Origin: Opitutales bacterium
Lineage (GTDB): Bacteria; Verrucomicrobiota; Verrucomicrobiia; Opitutales; UBA953
DNA length: 64,000 nucleotides
Assembly: GCA_024697185.1 (NCBI GenBank)
Contig: JAILGB010000009.1
Span: 1-64,000, forward strand
Reading direction: 5' to 3'
Shown: positions 53,572 through 63,094 of the stretch, one piece after another
How positions within the stretch are numbered: position 1 is the first letter of the stretch
How the letters are laid out: the number at the start of each line of letters is the position of its first letter
Program-made: the position numbers and the translations under genes
The notes under the pieces: model-generated
What the model was told of the DNA's origin: nothing
Seen by the model: only the letters and a program-made list of their open reading frames with translations
Databases searched by the model: none

Positions 53572-55674
53572 ATGATTAAAAAACTTTTCCCATTCTCGTT
53601 TTTCGGCATTTTTCTTTTCTCGCTTTTTGCGAACGCCCAAGATTTTTCGTCTCTGACTGTTGACAGTCTCATTTCGTCCGCTCCAGCCGCCCAGAATGTC
53701 GGCTCGAAAGTCTCCGCGCAGCTGACGCGCGACGCTTCGGGCGAATATAAAATCATTGTTCGTCTCGATCAAAAACCGGACTGGCATGTCTATTGGAAAA
53801 ATCCGGGCGAGCTCGGCTATCCGTTAAGTATCGATTGGAAAGGCGTTTCCGCAGGAGTGCGTTTTGGCGAATGGCGCTGGTCCGTTCCCGAATACGAACT
53901 TGCCAACGGCATCACCAGTTTTATCTATGGCGCGCGCGGCTATATTGAAATTCCTGTCGTCTTTGAACAGGATTGCACCGTTCGCGGGAACGCTTCCTGG
54001 CTCGCCTGCGACAGCGGCGGTTGCAAGCCTTGCGACAGCGAGATTGCCGTAGAGCTCAAAAAAGACGTTCCCGCGACGGAATCCATCGTTCCCGCGGATG
54101 CGTTTCCGCAAAAAAATCACACGGTTAAGGCAGAGTCGTTCCGCAACAACGAGCAATTGCTTCTCGTGGCTTTTTCGGGACTTGCCCGCGGCGAGCACGC
54201 CCGGACATTTTTCCCGTTTGGCGAAGGCGTGGGCACACAAGTGACTTTTACGGTCGCGGACACGGAGGCGGGAACGGTTTCCTATTTGGTCGGAGCCGAA
54301 GCTCATGTTTTGGAAATTTCTGGCGTTTTGGTGACAGATCGCGGCGCGTATGAAATTGTCACTGTCGCCAAAGACGTTCCCGCGACAGTCGGCACGCCGG
54401 CAGTTGACGTTCCCGTCAAGCAAGTCCCGGCAAATGCGGCGGCATTGACTTGGCGGCATTGGACTCCGGAAGCGCAAGAGGAGGCGCTTGACGACGGCAA
54501 GATCGTCTATATTGATTTTACGGCGACCTGGTGTGCGACATGTCAGGTCAACAAACGCGTTTATTCGGATAAGGATTTGGAAAAGCTTCTTTCGGCGGAC
54601 GACATCGTGCTTTTTAAAGCCGATTGGACGCGCCACGATCCCGCTATTGCAGCGGAGCTTGCGCTTTACAACCGCTCGGCTGTTCCTTTCAATGTTTTTA
54701 AGAAAGCGGATGCGCCGGACGTCGTGCTCCCGTCGCTTTTTTCGGGACCGCAAGTGGTTGCCGACGGTTTGGCGGCTGTTCGCGCGGGAACGGTTTTGGA
54801 AATTGAGGAGGAAGAGGGCGATTTCGGCTTGATGGCGTTGGCGTTGGCTTTTGTCGGCGGCTTGATTTTAAATCTGATGCCCTGTGTTTTTCCTGTTTTG
54901 GGACTTAAGATTATGCATTTTGCCAACAACGCGGGGCAGAACCGCCGTCAGGTTATGGCGCACGGCTTGGTTTTTGCGTCGGGCGTTTTGCTTTCGTTTT
55001 GGGCTTTGGCGGGCTTGCTGATCGCATTGCGCGCCGGCGGCGAACAGCTTGGATGGGGCTTTCAAATGCAGTCGCCGGTCTTTGTGCTCTGCATGGTCGT
55101 TTTGCTTTTTGTCTTCGGACTTTCTTTGAGCGGAGTTTTCGAATTCGGCACGAGCGCGACAGGCGTCGGCGGCAACCTGATGCACAAGAGCGGTTTCGCG
55201 GGAACGTTTTTCTCGGGAGTCTTGGCGGTTATCGTCGCCACACCGTGTTCGGCTCCGTTTTTGGCGCAAGCGTTGGGGACGGCTCTGACATTGCCTCCAG
55301 TGGAGTCCTTGGCGCTCTTTACCTCAATCGCCTTGGGCTTGGCGTTCCCGTATTTGTTCCTTTCGGCGTTCCCGCAATGGCTCAAATTTTTGCCGAAGCC
55401 GGGCGCCTGGATGGAGACCTTCAAGCAAGTGATGGCGTTTTTGCTCTACGCGCCGGCCCTTTATTTCGTATGGGTTTTGATTTCCCAAATCGAAAAGCCT
55501 TTGGCGGAACTCTGTGTTCTGATTTCGTTTAGCGTCATCGCTTTCGCGTGCTGGCTTTACGGTCGTTATGTGACGCCGATCAATAGCCCCAAGACGCGCT
55601 GGATCGCGGGCATCTTCGCATTTGTGATTTTTGCGGGAACGCTGATCGCGGATATTTGCTGGGTGCTCGAATAA
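53572..55674 (+). CDS. DsbD-like thiol:disulfide interchange protein with permuted domains
   Basis: 700 residues from ATG 53572, which starts a signal peptide (MIKKLFPFSFFGIFLFSLFANA); an open frame upstream is not used. Order: periplasmic DsbD-alpha-like domain (about 30-210, with CDSGGCKPCDSE), VPA-rich linker, thioredoxin-like domain with WCATC at 320-324, then a membrane domain (about 415-700) with LNLMPCVFPVLGL and VATPCSAPFLAQALG, the two DsbD/CcdA helices with redox Cys. In E. coli DsbD the thioredoxin domain is C-terminal; here it precedes the membrane domain. It would pass electrons from the cytoplasm to periplasmic thiols. Confidence 0.88.
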   Translation: MIKKLFPFSFFGIFLFSLFANAQDFSSLTVDSLISSAPAAQNVGSKVSAQLTRDASGEYKIIVRLDQKPDWHVYWKNPGELGYPLSIDWKGVSAGVRFGEWRWSVPEYELANGITSFIYGARGYIEIPVVFEQDCTVRGNASWLACDSGGCKPCDSEIAVELKKDVPATESIVPADAFPQKNHTVKAESFRNNEQLLLVAFSGLARGEHARTFFPFGEGVGTQVTFTVADTEAGTVSYLVGAEAHVLEISGVLVTDRGAYEIVTVAKDVPATVGTPAVDVPVKQVPANAAALTWRHWTPEAQEEALDDGKIVYIDFTATWCATCQVNKRVYSDKDLEKLLSADDIVLFKADWTRHDPAIAAELALYNRSAVPFNVFKKADAPDVVLPSLFSGPQVVADGLAAVRAGTVLEIEEEEGDFGLMALALAFVGGLILNLMPCVFPVLGLKIMHFANNAGQNRRQVMAHGLVFASGVLLSFWALAGLLIALRAGGEQLGWGFQMQSPVFVLCMVVLLFVFGLSLSGVFEFGTSATGVGGNLMHKSGFAGTFFSGVLAVIVATPCSAPFLAQALGTALTLPPVESLALFTSIALGLAFPYLFLSAFPQWLKFLPKPGAWMETFKQVMAFLLYAPALYFVWVLISQIEKPLAELCVLISFSVIAFACWLYGRYVTPINSPKTRWIAGIFAFVIFAGTLIADICWVLE

Positions 55675-56070
55675 TCAAAGGCGGATAAAGCGTTCGAAGT
55701 GTCGCTTGTTTTTGAGTTTTTCAGAAACAGGCGACGCATAGCAAAGCACTTCAAATTTTCGCCCGCCGAGCGCTTCCAAAACGCGCGATTCGTATTCGCC
55801 CGCCAATTTTTTTAAATGCCGCCGCAACTTTGCAAGCAGGTAAAAAAACAAGCCGCCGCTTTCAATCCCGATAAATTCCGTTCCCGCAAAAGCGGCTTCG
55901 TCAGGAAGATTTTTCGCTAAAATTTTTACCATGGGAATGGGACCGATGACGCAAAAACGGCAATCGGGATTTTCTAAAATCGTTCGGTGGGCCTTCAAAA
56001 GCAACGCGTCTTCCTTTTCCGTTTTTAAAATTCCGGGTTCCGGCAAAAGAAGGCAAATGCGTGTTTTCAT
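55675..56070 (-). CDS. Hypothetical protein
   Basis: 131 residues from ATG 56070 (MKTRICLLLPEPG); an in-frame ATG at 56079 is also possible. The start, RICLLLPEPGIL, with CRFCVIGPIPMVKIL further on, suggests a small alpha/beta (Rossmann-like) domain; an AFAGTEF segment is motif-derived. No family recognised. Convergent with the DsbD-like gene, the two stops being next to each other. Confidence 0.5.
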   Translation of the reverse strand: MKTRICLLLPEPGILKTEKEDALLLKAHRTILENPDCRFCVIGPIPMVKILAKNLPDEAAFAGTEFIGIESGGLFFYLLAKLRRHLKKLAGEYESRVLEALGGRKFEVLCYASPVSEKLKNKRHFERFIRL

Positions 56071-56237
56071 GAAAAGCATTTTAAGCGAAAAATTATTTTT
56101 TAAGCAAGAACTAATCGCATAAAGAAATTTATTAACGCTCCGAACTCGCGCTTAAATGGCAAAAAACGACCATGTTTTTGCGTTCCCGCATTTTTGTTTT
56201 TATTCTTTTTTAATCTCGTTCCCGCAAAATTTTCAGA

Positions 56238-56268
56238 TAAAAAAAGCCGCAAGTCTTTTAACTTGCGG
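56238..56268 (-). terminator. Terminator of tRNA-Lys
   Basis: CCGCAAGT (56247-56254) and ACTTGCGG (56261-56268) form an 8-bp stem with 6-nt loop; on the minus strand a run of T follows (plus-strand A run at 56238-56245). Confidence 0.85.
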
Positions 56269-56271
56269 TTT

Positions 56272-56346
56272 TGGTAGGACGCTGGAGACTCGAACTCCAA
56301 ACCAATTGCTTAAAAGGCAACTGCTCTACCATTGAGCTAGCGTCCC
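56272..56346 (-). tRNA. tRNA-Lys (anticodon TTT), CCA encoded
   Basis: The acceptor stem is GGGACGC with GCGTCCT (first pair G-T), D arm GCTC/GAGC, anticodon loop CTTTTAA (TTT), T arm GAGTTCGAGTCTC; discriminator A and encoded CCA. The anticodon stem is TTGC/GCAA. Confidence 0.95.
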
Positions 56347-56435
56347 ATCGGCTTTCGTTTTGTGAAAGTATTTCTATTTTACAGAAATCTTTTTTTTAAA
56401 GCAAGAACAATTTTTTTTGTGCTGCATTTTTGTCG

Positions 56436-56476
56436 AAAAAAAACGCCTGCAGGAGCAAGTTTTCCCGCAGGCGTTT
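56436..56476 (-). terminator. dnaK terminator
   Basis: A 10-bp stem (AAACGCCTGC 56441-56450 with GCAGGCGTTT 56467-56476); on the minus strand the stem runs into seven or eight T. Lies 21 bp behind the dnaK stop codon. Confidence 0.88.
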
Positions 56477-56497
56477 GATAATCGTTTTCAGTCTCGA

Positions 56498-58417
56498 TTA
56501 TTTTTTGTCGTCATCGACGACTTCGAAGTCGGCATCGACGGATCCGTCTTTTTTGCTTTCGCCGGCTGGCGGAGGCGTTCCCGCGTCCTGAGCCTGGCTT
56601 TGCTGCGCCTGCTGTGCCGCCTGTTGGGCTGCTTGCATGATCGCGTCAAACTTTTTGACCTGATCGTTGATTTTGTCGAGCGACGCTTCTTTATCGTTGA
56701 GGATTTCCTTGGATTCTGCGATCAGTTTGTTCGCTTCTTCCTTGGCGTTTGCCGGCAAATTGTCTCCAGCTTCCTTGATTTGCTTTTCGAGCTGGAACGT
56801 ATAGGCGTCCAACTTGTTGCGCGCCTCGGCTGTTTCGCGGAGGACTTTGTCTTCTGCGGCATGAAGTTCGGCTTCCTTGCGGAGTTTTTCGACTTCGTCC
56901 TTGCTCAAGCCGGAAGATCCCGTAATTGAGATTTCCTGTTTTTTGCCGGTGCCCTTGTCGATGGCGGAGACATGCAAAATGCCGTTCGCGTCAATGTCGA
57001 AGGTCACTTCGATTTGCGGCGTGCCACGCGGAGCGGGATTGATGCCGTCGAGACGGAACAGTCCCAATTGCTTGTTGTCCTTTGCCATCGGGCGCTCGCC
57101 TTGGAGGACACGGATGTCCACAGCGGTCTGATTGTCCGCGTAAGTGGAGAAAATCTGCGATTTTTTGGACGGGATCGTCGTGTTGCGTTCGATCATCGGA
57201 GTTGAAACGCCGCCGGCAGTTTCAATCGAGAGGGTCAAGGGTGTCACGTCGAGCAGGAGCACGTCGCGGACATCGCCTTTCAAAACGCCGCCCTGAATCG
57301 AAGCGCCGATTGCGACTACCTCGTCCGGATTGACGCCTTTGTTGGCGGGTTTGCCGGCGAGTCCGTTGGCGATTTCAACAACCTTGGGCATACGTGTCAT
57401 GCCGCCGACGAGGACCAGTTCGTTGATCTCCTTCATTGAGAGTTCCGCGTCCGTCAAACATTTTTGGAACGGAGTTTTGGTGCGTTCGAGCAAGTCGTCG
57501 CAAAGCTGCTCGAGTTTCGCGCGGGTCAGTTGGACATTCAAGTGCTTGGGGCCCGTCGCGTCCGCCGTGATAAAGGGCAGGTTGATGTCGCAGGTGTTGG
57601 TCGAGGAGAGGGAAATCTTGGCTTTTTCCGCTTCTTCCTTCAAACGTTGCAAAGCGATCGGATCCTTGCGGAGATCGATGCCGTTTTCCGCTTTAAATCC
57701 ATCGACAAGCCAGGCGATAATGCGTTCGTCAAAGTTGTCGCCGCCGAGGTGCGTGTCGCCGTTGGTCGCCTTGACTTCAAAAACACCGTCGCCGATTTCG
57801 AGAATCGAGACGTCGAATGTGCCGCCGCCCAAATCGTAAACCGCGATTTTTTCGTCACTTTTTTTATCCAGACCGTAAGCCAAAGATGCTGCGGTCGGTT
57901 CGTTGATGATGCGGAGGACTTCCAATCCGGCAATCGCGCCGGCGTCTTTTGTCGCCTGACGTTGGGCGTCGTTAAAATAAGCGGGAACGGTGATAACCGC
58001 CTGGGTGATTTTTTCACCGAGGAAGGCTTCCGCATCCGCCTTCATTTTGGCGAGGACCATAGCGGAAATCTGTTCGGGAGCGAATGTTTCCGTCTTGCCG
58101 TTGACCGTCGCCTGAATGGCGGCGTCGCCGTTTTTGCCTTCTACGACAGTGAAGGGGAAGGACTTGATTTCCTCTTGGACTTCGCTGAACTTGCGCCCGA
58201 TAAGACGCTTTGCCGAGAAGATTGTGTTTTGCGGGTTGGTGACAGCCTGACGTTTTGCCGCCTGTCCGACGAGACGCTCGCCGTTTTTGGCAAAAGCGAC
58301 AACAGAAGGAGTTGTGCGCGCGCCTTCACTGTTGGGGATGACGACAGGCTCACCGCCCTCCATCACCGCCATGCAGGAATTGGTTGTTCCGAGATCGATA
58401 CCTAATATTTTGCTCAT
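56498..58417 (-). CDS. dnaK: Molecular chaperone DnaK (Hsp70)
   Basis: 639 residues. ATPase domain: [17 protein letters not shown] at the start, [28 protein letters not shown] and LVGGMTRMP. Substrate domain from about residue 385 ([21 protein letters not shown]), helical lid, and a C-terminal disordered tail with a Gln/Ala run ([16 protein letters not shown]) ending in [10 protein letters not shown]. No grpE or dnaJ adjacent. Its upstream region has a sigma54-like site and no CIRCE element. Confidence 0.97.
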   Translation of the reverse strand: MSKILGIDLGTTNSCMAVMEGGEPVVIPNSEGARTTPSVVAFAKNGERLVGQAAKRQAVTNPQNTIFSAKRLIGRKFSEVQEEIKSFPFTVVEGKNGDAAIQATVNGKTETFAPEQISAMVLAKMKADAEAFLGEKITQAVITVPAYFNDAQRQATKDAGAIAGLEVLRIINEPTAASLAYGLDKKSDEKIAVYDLGGGTFDVSILEIGDGVFEVKATNGDTHLGGDNFDERIIAWLVDGFKAENGIDLRKDPIALQRLKEEAEKAKISLSSTNTCDINLPFITADATGPKHLNVQLTRAKLEQLCDDLLERTKTPFQKCLTDAELSMKEINELVLVGGMTRMPKVVEIANGLAGKPANKGVNPDEVVAIGASIQGGVLKGDVRDVLLLDVTPLTLSIETAGGVSTPMIERNTTIPSKKSQIFSTYADNQTAVDIRVLQGERPMAKDNKQLGLFRLDGINPAPRGTPQIEVTFDIDANGILHVSAIDKGTGKKQEISITGSSGLSKDEVEKLRKEAELHAAEDKVLRETAEARNKLDAYTFQLEKQIKEAGDNLPANAKEEANKLIAESKEILNDKEASLDKINDQVKKFDAIMQAAQQAAQQAQQSQAQDAGTPPPAGESKKDGSVDADFEVVDDDKK

Positions 58418-58483
58418 AATCGTATTGTTTTTTATTGTTAAATGTTAAAGTTTAAAAAGCTTAAAAGCGCTTCAATTCGTTTG

Positions 58484-58500
58484 TAGCATTTTCCGTGCCA
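58484..58500 (-). promoter_or_regulatory. Sigma54-like promoter element upstream of dnaK
   Basis: On the minus strand TTGGCACG-GAAA-ATGCTA (about 58501-58484) matches the -24/-12 consensus TGGCACG-N4-TTGCA at all key positions (GG and GC 12 bp apart) except one T. It lies about 65 bp before the dnaK ATG. No enhancer-binding protein gene is in the window, so its use is unproven. Confidence 0.4.
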
Positions 58501-58688
58501 ATTCTCATCCGGTCCTGCAAACAACGGCGTTCCCGTTCCCGCAAACCCAAGAACAACCCTTAAATCCTAAAATCTATGGATTCTAAAAACTTCGTTCCCG
58601 CCCTCTGCGTCTTTGTGTCTCTGTCTTAAAATTTCCGTTCCCGTTCCCGCTGTTTGAAAATCCTTTTGTGCGTGGGCGGCTTTCTTGT
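58501..58688. repeat. Intergenic stretch with five same-direction motif copies
   Basis: Between dnaK and the MBL gene. The doubled form CGTTCCCGTTCCCGC occurs at 58528-58542 and again at 58636-58650, with a single CGTTCCCGC at 58593-58601. The rest is AT-rich or pyrimidine-rich. No gene, hairpin terminator or RNA gene is apparent. Confidence 0.75.
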
Positions 58689-58717
58689 TTGTCAAATTTC
58701 CCGTCTTCTTTTATAAT
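58689..58717 (+). promoter_or_regulatory. Promoter of the MBL/beta-CASP gene, leaderless type
   Basis: TTGTCA (58689-58694), 17-bp spacer, TATAAT (58712-58717), 8 bp to the ATG at 58726. Confidence 0.7.
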
Positions 58718-58725
58718 TTTGCTGT

Positions 58726-60135
58726 ATGAGAATTACCCCATTCGGAGCTGCGGGCGGCGTTACCGGCTCGTGCTATTATTTGACGACGAAAAAGGCCAAG
58801 ATTCTTGTGGATTGCGGTATTTTTCAGGGGACATCGATTACGGAGGCTCAAAATCGGGTTTCGCCGAGCATCGATGTTGTCGGGCTTCATTCCATTATTT
58901 TGACGCACGCGCATCTTGACCATTGCGGGCGTCTGCCGCTTTTTGTGAAGGCTGGCTTTTGCGGACCGATTTTTGCGACTCCTTCGACGATTGAGGTCGC
59001 CAAACTTATTTTGCTGGATGCGGCGCATATTCAGGAGACGGACACTTTGCGCGCCAACCGACGTCGCGCCCGGGCTTTGCGCAAGATGCGGGACCCGCTT
59101 TTTACGACGGAGGATGTCCAGAGGGTTTTTCCGCTTTTCCAGCCTGTCGCTTATGAAGAACTGACGGTCGCGGGAACGGGGATCAAGTTTAAGTTTGTCG
59201 ATGCCGGCCATTTGTTGGGCTCGGCGAGTGTCGAGATTTTTGTCAATGATGCGGGTGTCAGGAAATCCGTTCTTTTTAGCGGGGATCTCGGCAATTATGA
59301 TTCTCCGATTATGCGCGATCCCGCCAAGATTTCGGATTGTGATTTTGACATGGTTTTTGTCGAGTCCACTTATGGTGACCGCGATCATCGCACGCTTGAG
59401 GCGACGGTGCACGAATTTTTGGAGCTTATCCGCAACGCCATCAAGCGTTCCGGCAAGGTGATGATTCCGACTTTTTCTGTCGGCAGGGCGCAGCAGATTC
59501 TTTTTCATCTCGGGGAATTTTTTGCGGCAAAAAAAATCCCGCGCGTTCCCGTCTATCTTGACAGCCCGATGGCGATCAAGGCTTCACGGCTTTATAAAAA
59601 ATATTTTACGACGATCGACGAGCGTTTTTGTGATCCCAAGGTTCAGAAGATGCTGAAGCTCGGTTTGCGTTCCCTCAAAATCTGTGAGACGGGCGAAGAG
59701 TCCCGGGCGCTCAACGACAAGCCGGGACCGTTTATCGTGCTTGCGGGCGCGGGAATGTGCAACGGCGGGCGCATTCTTCATCATTTCCGTCACGGTCTCT
59801 GCAAGCCGGAAAACACGGTGATTATTTGCGGTTATCAGGCGGAGGGTTCGCTCGGGCGGATGTTGGTCGAGGGCAAAAAGCGCGTCCGGATCTACGGCGA
59901 GGATGTCGGTGTCGCGGCGACGGTTTGCAACCTCGGGGGATTTTCCGCGCATGGCGGGCAGTCGGAACTGTTGCGTTGGCTGCAGCCGATTTGTCAGCGG
60001 AGCAGGGGGCATCGTCCGCGCGTGGTTGTGATCCACGGTGAAAACAAGCAGCGGGAGGCGCTCGCCGAGCAGATTCATGTGCGTTTCGGGATCCGTCCCG
60101 TCCTGCCGTTTTTGGGGGAAGCAATTTTACTTTGA
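58726..60135 (+). CDS. MBL-fold/beta-CASP hydrolase, RNA-processing type
   Basis: 469 residues. Metallo-beta-lactamase motifs VDCGIFQG, THAHLDHCGRLP and DAGHLLGSASVE, then the beta-CASP insert with PTFSVGRAQQIL, VYLDSPMAIKAS, GAGMCNGGRILHH and a final FSAHGGQSELLRW. That set fits the bacterial family of putative RNA endo/exonucleases related to CPSF73. It acts in the cytoplasm; specific substrate unknown. The DUF192 gene follows 6 bp later. Confidence 0.92.
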   Translation: MRITPFGAAGGVTGSCYYLTTKKAKILVDCGIFQGTSITEAQNRVSPSIDVVGLHSIILTHAHLDHCGRLPLFVKAGFCGPIFATPSTIEVAKLILLDAAHIQETDTLRANRRRARALRKMRDPLFTTEDVQRVFPLFQPVAYEELTVAGTGIKFKFVDAGHLLGSASVEIFVNDAGVRKSVLFSGDLGNYDSPIMRDPAKISDCDFDMVFVESTYGDRDHRTLEATVHEFLELIRNAIKRSGKVMIPTFSVGRAQQILFHLGEFFAAKKIPRVPVYLDSPMAIKASRLYKKYFTTIDERFCDPKVQKMLKLGLRSLKICETGEESRALNDKPGPFIVLAGAGMCNGGRILHHFRHGLCKPENTVIICGYQAEGSLGRMLVEGKKRVRIYGEDVGVAATVCNLGGFSAHGGQSELLRWLQPICQRSRGHRPRVVVIHGENKQREALAEQIHVRFGIRPVLPFLGEAILL

Positions 60136-60141
60136 CAGACA

Positions 60142-60585
60142 ATGAGATTTTTTTTGTTTTTGATGATTTTTTGGACGGGAACGTTTTTTGTCGCGTGTTC
60201 CAAGCCGGTTCCCATGGCGTCGGGAACGCCGTTGACCTTGAGCAACGGCATTCAGATTTTTGTCGAGATCGCCGCCGACGACGCGTCGCGCCTGCACGGA
60301 CTTCAGGGCCGTCAAAGTTTGGAGGACAATCACGGCATGCTTTTTATTTATCCTGCGGGCTCGCGCCGGGCGTTCTGGATGAAGGACACTTTGATCGATC
60401 TCTCGATCGGCTTTTTCGATTCTGCGGGAACGCTTGTCGAGGTTTATGAAATGAAGGCGGGCGACGAGCATTCGACGGTTTCGCGTTCCCGCGATATTAA
60501 ATATGTTCTTGAAATGCCTGCGGGCTGGTATGAAAAAAACAAAATCGTTCCGGGGACGGTCGCTTTGCAAATGCCGAAAAAATAA
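60142..60585 (+). CDS. DUF192 lipoprotein
   Basis: 147 residues. Probable lipoprotein signal (MRFFLFLMIFWTGTFFVAC, Cys at 19). The DUF192 domain shows RLHGLQGRQSLEDNHGMLFIYP, FWMKDTLIDLSIGFFDSAGTLVEVYEM and LEMPAGWYEKNKIVPG, all highly typical. Function of the family is unknown. Its stop codon overlaps the next ATG by one base. Confidence 0.9.
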   Translation: MRFFLFLMIFWTGTFFVACSKPVPMASGTPLTLSNGIQIFVEIAADDASRLHGLQGRQSLEDNHGMLFIYPAGSRRAFWMKDTLIDLSIGFFDSAGTLVEVYEMKAGDEHSTVSRSRDIKYVLEMPAGWYEKNKIVPGTVALQMPKK

Positions 60586-61916
60586 TGGACAGACGTGACT
60601 TTTTGAAAATGACCGCATTGGCGGGAACGGCGGCGGCTTTAGCGCCGTCGGTTTTGGCGGGAACGCCGTTTCGCCCCGTTCCCGCGAGCGAACATCTTTG
60701 TGTCGCGCTGGTCGGTTGCGGCGCCCAAGGCAATGTTTTGCTGGACGCGATGATGCGCGCGACAAAATCCTGCGGGATCCAGATTGTCGCCGTTTGTGAC
60801 ATTTGGGACTGGAAACTGCAAACGACAGCCCGCCGTCTCAGAGCCAACGGGCGTGCGGTGCGGACTTATCGCGACTATCGCGAAATGCTCGCAAAGGAAC
60901 CGTCGCTCGATGCGATTTTTGTCGCCACGCCGGACTGCTGGCACGCGCCGGTCACGATCGCCGCCCTCGAAGCCGGCAAGCATGTCTATTGTGAAAAAAT
61001 GATGGCGCATACGCTCGAAGCCGCGCAAGAAATGCTCCGCGCCGCCGCCAAGACGCCCCTTTTGGTGCAAATCGGCCATCAGCGGCATTCCAATCCCTAT
61101 TACCGTTGGGCGCAAGACAAGATTTTGGCTGGCGGCGTTCTCGGCGGGATCACGGGAGCGTCGGGAGTTTGGAATCGCGCCGCGCAAAAGCCCGTCGTCG
61201 CGCCCAAAAAGTTTCAGCCCGATTTGCAAATCCTTCGGGAATTCGGTTACGAAAACATTCACCAATTTTTAAACTGGCGGGGATTCCGACGTTATTCCGG
61301 CGGTCCGATTTGCGATCTCGGCAGTCATCAGATTGAGGTTTTCAATTGGTTTTTGGGTGATCCCGTGAGTGTTGTGGCGACGGGGGGGCGCGACTTTACC
61401 GCGCCGGAAAACAGCGAATGGCAGGACAACATTCATTGCGTTTTCGAATATAAAACCGCCCGCGGGAACGTCCGCGCCGTCTATTCCGTCCGCCTGCATA
61501 CGGGCTACGGGATCGGCTACCATGAAGTTTTTATGGGAGATTTCGGTTCCTTGCGCCTGGCGGAAAATCCCAATCTGATCGCCCTTAACAAAGAGGCGAA
61601 CACGACGATGGACTGGAGTGATTTTGTGCGGCGGGGAATAATGAAAAGCTCCGCCACGGGAACGGCAAAAAGCGGCGAAGCCCTCGATGCGCGAGCTGTC
61701 GCCAGCGAGCCGGTCGAATTTTTTGCGGCGCCGGATTCGGTGACCTTGGGCAACAAGACCATTCATCAGCCGCATGTGGAAAACTTTTTGCAGGCGATTC
61801 GCGGGAACGCCGAACTGGCTTGCCCGATCGCGGAAGCGTTTAAAAACGAAGCGCCGATTTTCGCCGTCACGCGCGCGCTTGAGACGGGACAAAAAATATT
61901 TTTTAACAAAACTTGA
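60585..61916 (+). CDS. Gfo/Idh/MocA family oxidoreductase, Tat-exported
   Basis: 443 residues. N-terminal Tat signal (RRDFLKMTALAGTAAALAP), then the Rossmann domain VALVGCGAQGN...VAVCDIWDW, ATPDCWHAPV and KHVYCEKMMAHTLEAA, the family's cofactor and substrate loops. Second domain GGPICDLGSHQIEVFNWFLG. Exported family members of Verrucomicrobia and Planctomycetes act on sugars taken from glycans; substrate not deducible. It overlaps the DUF192 gene by one base. Confidence 0.92.
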   Translation: MDRRDFLKMTALAGTAAALAPSVLAGTPFRPVPASEHLCVALVGCGAQGNVLLDAMMRATKSCGIQIVAVCDIWDWKLQTTARRLRANGRAVRTYRDYREMLAKEPSLDAIFVATPDCWHAPVTIAALEAGKHVYCEKMMAHTLEAAQEMLRAAAKTPLLVQIGHQRHSNPYYRWAQDKILAGGVLGGITGASGVWNRAAQKPVVAPKKFQPDLQILREFGYENIHQFLNWRGFRRYSGGPICDLGSHQIEVFNWFLGDPVSVVATGGRDFTAPENSEWQDNIHCVFEYKTARGNVRAVYSVRLHTGYGIGYHEVFMGDFGSLRLAENPNLIALNKEANTTMDWSDFVRRGIMKSSATGTAKSGEALDARAVASEPVEFFAAPDSVTLGNKTIHQPHVENFLQAIRGNAELACPIAEAFKNEAPIFAVTRALETGQKIFFNKT

Positions 61917-61927
61917 AGGTTTGAAAA

Positions 61928-63082
61928 ATGAAATATACGGAACTTGAAAAACTGTGCAAAAAACAATTGCTGTCGGAGGAGCAGCGCGATGCGATCGCCA
62001 AAGAGCTTCAAATCGGACCCTTTGCGCGGGAACGCTCTTATTTTTTGATCTGTCTGGCTTCGCTCGGCGGGATCCTGTTTTTGGCGGGCGTCTCCATGCT
62101 GATTTCCGCCAACTGGGAGATTATTCCCGATTTCACCAAACAGGTCGGCGCCAATTTGCTGACGGTTTTGTTTTGGGCGGTCGGAATCTTCTTGCTTTTT
62201 CGCGGCAAGTGGGCGAGCCGTATCGGCGGAGTTTTTTGCGGGCTGGGCGCGGTGATGTTTTTGCTCAACATCATACTTTACGGTTATATCTACCAGCTTT
62301 CGTCGGAGCCTTGGAAACCGCTTCTTTTGTGGTTCGTCGGGATTGCGGCGTTCCCGTGGATTTTAAAATTGCGCGGCGTCTTTGTCCTTTCCGTCCTTGC
62401 GGGTTTTTGTGCTCTCGGCGCTTGGAGTGACGACTATTTGTCGGGCAGGGAGGCTGTGTGGCTTTTTTATGCCTGTTTCGCCTTGCTGGCGGCGGGCGGT
62501 TTCGTTTTGTCGGCTTTGAACGGGGAGAAGGCGAAAGCCTACGCACCGCTCGCGCTCTCGGCGGGCTACGGGTTTCTCTTTTTCTTCGCCTATAGTCAAA
62601 GTCGTGCTGAATTTTATTACGACTCGGCAGTTTATCTTTCCTTTGCCGCGTTCGCGTGTTTGGGAACATTGCTTTTGTTTGTCTCCCGCCTTTTTTATCT
62701 GCGCCGGCGCGCGCCCGAGCATCGCAAACTCGGCTATTGCTTCGCGGGAACGGAGTTTTTGATGTTCTCGCTTCCGGTGCTTTTTTATGTCTTCAGCTTC
62801 GACGGGCATGTTTTCCAGATTGCCTCAATCTTTGCCGTTGGCGTGATGACGATGATTTGGGGCACGGTGACGATAAAAAAATTTTATGTCAATCTGGGAA
62901 CGGCTTTTGTGCTCTTCGCGGGAATTGCGGTGATGGGGCGCCTGATCGTCTCGGTGTCGGTCAGCGGCGTCATTCTGATTTTCATAGGACTGCTTTTCCT
63001 GATTTTCGCCTTTGCCCTTTCGCGCATCCGCAAATTTTTGACGCGCCGCATCAATGCCCAAAACACAGATTCAAACCTCTAA
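61928..63082 (+). CDS. DUF2157-like multi-pass membrane protein
   Basis: 384 residues. N-terminal helical cap (YTELEKLCKKQLLSEEQRDAIAKEL) typical of DUF2157, then about ten membrane segments starting at residue 38 (SYFLICLASLGGILFLAGVSMLIS). Function unknown. It starts 11 bp after the oxidoreductase and 12 bp before the next gene. DUF2157 proteins are often encoded beside GDYXXLXY-type proteins, which fits the downstream neighbour. Confidence 0.8.
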   Translation: MKYTELEKLCKKQLLSEEQRDAIAKELQIGPFARERSYFLICLASLGGILFLAGVSMLISANWEIIPDFTKQVGANLLTVLFWAVGIFLLFRGKWASRIGGVFCGLGAVMFLLNIILYGYIYQLSSEPWKPLLLWFVGIAAFPWILKLRGVFVLSVLAGFCALGAWSDDYLSGREAVWLFYACFALLAAGGFVLSALNGEKAKAYAPLALSAGYGFLFFFAYSQSRAEFYYDSAVYLSFAAFACLGTLLLFVSRLFYLRRRAPEHRKLGYCFAGTEFLMFSLPVLFYVFSFDGHVFQIASIFAVGVMTMIWGTVTIKKFYVNLGTAFVLFAGIAVMGRLIVSVSVSGVILIFIGLLFLIFAFALSRIRKFLTRRINAQNTDSNL

Positions 63083-63094
63083 AATTTTAGGAAT

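Noticed and set aside
58418-58500. CIRCE element before dnaK
   Set aside because: No TTAGCACTC-N9-GAGTGCTAA; only a short GAAGCGCTT palindrome is visible.
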